Below are positions 13,146-13,216 of a DNA stretch of 13,216 nucleotides, in pieces. The stretch is from Faecalicatena sp. (GTDB taxonomy: Bacteria > Bacillota > Clostridia > Lachnospirales > Lachnospiraceae): contig VSNK01000155.1 in NCBI GenBank assembly GCA_009774255.1, positions 1 to 13,216 of the forward strand, in the 5' to 3' direction. The first letter of the stretch is position 1, and every line of letters begins with the position of its first letter. The notes beneath the pieces are model-generated. The model was not told the origin of the DNA, did no database searches, and was given only the letters and a program-made list of their open reading frames with translations. Made by a program: the position numbers and the translations under genes.

Positions 13146-13216
13146 GGGATTATGCCGATATCGGCATTTTCCCCCATATGCCGATATTTTAGAAATGCCG
13201 ATAAAATTTTTCTGTA
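13146..13216. mobile_element. Possible end of a second insertion sequence inside the transposase gene
   Basis: The 71 bases to the window edge contain three copies of ATGCCGATA (13152, 13178, 13195), the first in a perfect palindrome ATGCCGATATCGGCAT. Repeated short terminal sites of this kind are typical of IS21-like ends, but only the edge is visible, so the family is a guess. Confidence 0.4.

Noticed and set aside
13152..13204. CRISPR-like array from three ATGCCGATA repeats
   Set aside because: The repeats are only 9-10 bp with spacings of 26 and 17, far too short for CRISPR; an insertion-sequence end fits better.

Overview
The window looks like chromosomal DNA from a gut-type Clostridia, most likely a Lachnospiraceae. 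The grounds are the order pta, ackA, yceD, rpmF, near-consensus sigma-A promoters, strong AGGAGG ribosome binding sites, about 45-50% GC in genes, and protein sequences typical of that family. The species cannot be named from the sequence alone.

Layout. Positions 67-870 hold the 3' part of an unrecognised gene that has lost its N-terminus. Positions 1145-3504 carry pta and ackA, the phosphotransacetylase-acetate kinase pathway from acetyl-CoA to acetate plus ATP. Positions 3859-4569 carry yceD and rpmF (ribosomal protein L32), which end at a bidirectional terminator facing an ABC-F ATPase gene (4618-6168, minus). Positions 6184-7345 are a long non-coding stretch between ABC-F and a divergent MATE efflux gene (7346-8749). 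It holds two back-to-back promoters, a candidate attenuated leader, a triple-hairpin RNA signal and two palindromic elements. Next come a small helical (ferritin-like?) protein (8817-9251), a TspO/MBR membrane protein on minus (9352-9813), an Mrp/NBP35-type Fe-S carrier ATPase (10242-11072), a GNAT acetyltransferase on minus (11298-11786) and an IS4-type transposase (12132 onward). The transposase frame breaks exactly where its catalytic glutamate should be, apparently because a second element has inserted there.

The most striking feature is non-coding. At least seven long palindromic, MITE-like elements sit in the gaps between genes: 870-1029, 2145-2278, 3517-3559, 3644-3839, 6192-6349, 7032-7288 and 9892-10090. 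Three of them (2145-2278, 3517-3559, 3644-3839) have GTAAC/GTTAC-type terminal inverted repeats and are each bracketed by a different perfect 8-bp direct repeat (AGAATAAG, GAAATTAT, ATGAATAG). This shows they arrived by transposition. They lie inside the pta-ackA spacer, just after ackA, and in the 5' leader of yceD. A second family (870, 6192, 7032) has AGGA-type ends. Its two closest copies differ by paired changes on both arms, so the hairpin is kept while the sequence drifts. The two families share an internal hairpin module, which suggests exchange of modules. Several copies lie between a good promoter and its gene, so they would be transcribed as structured leaders of core genes.
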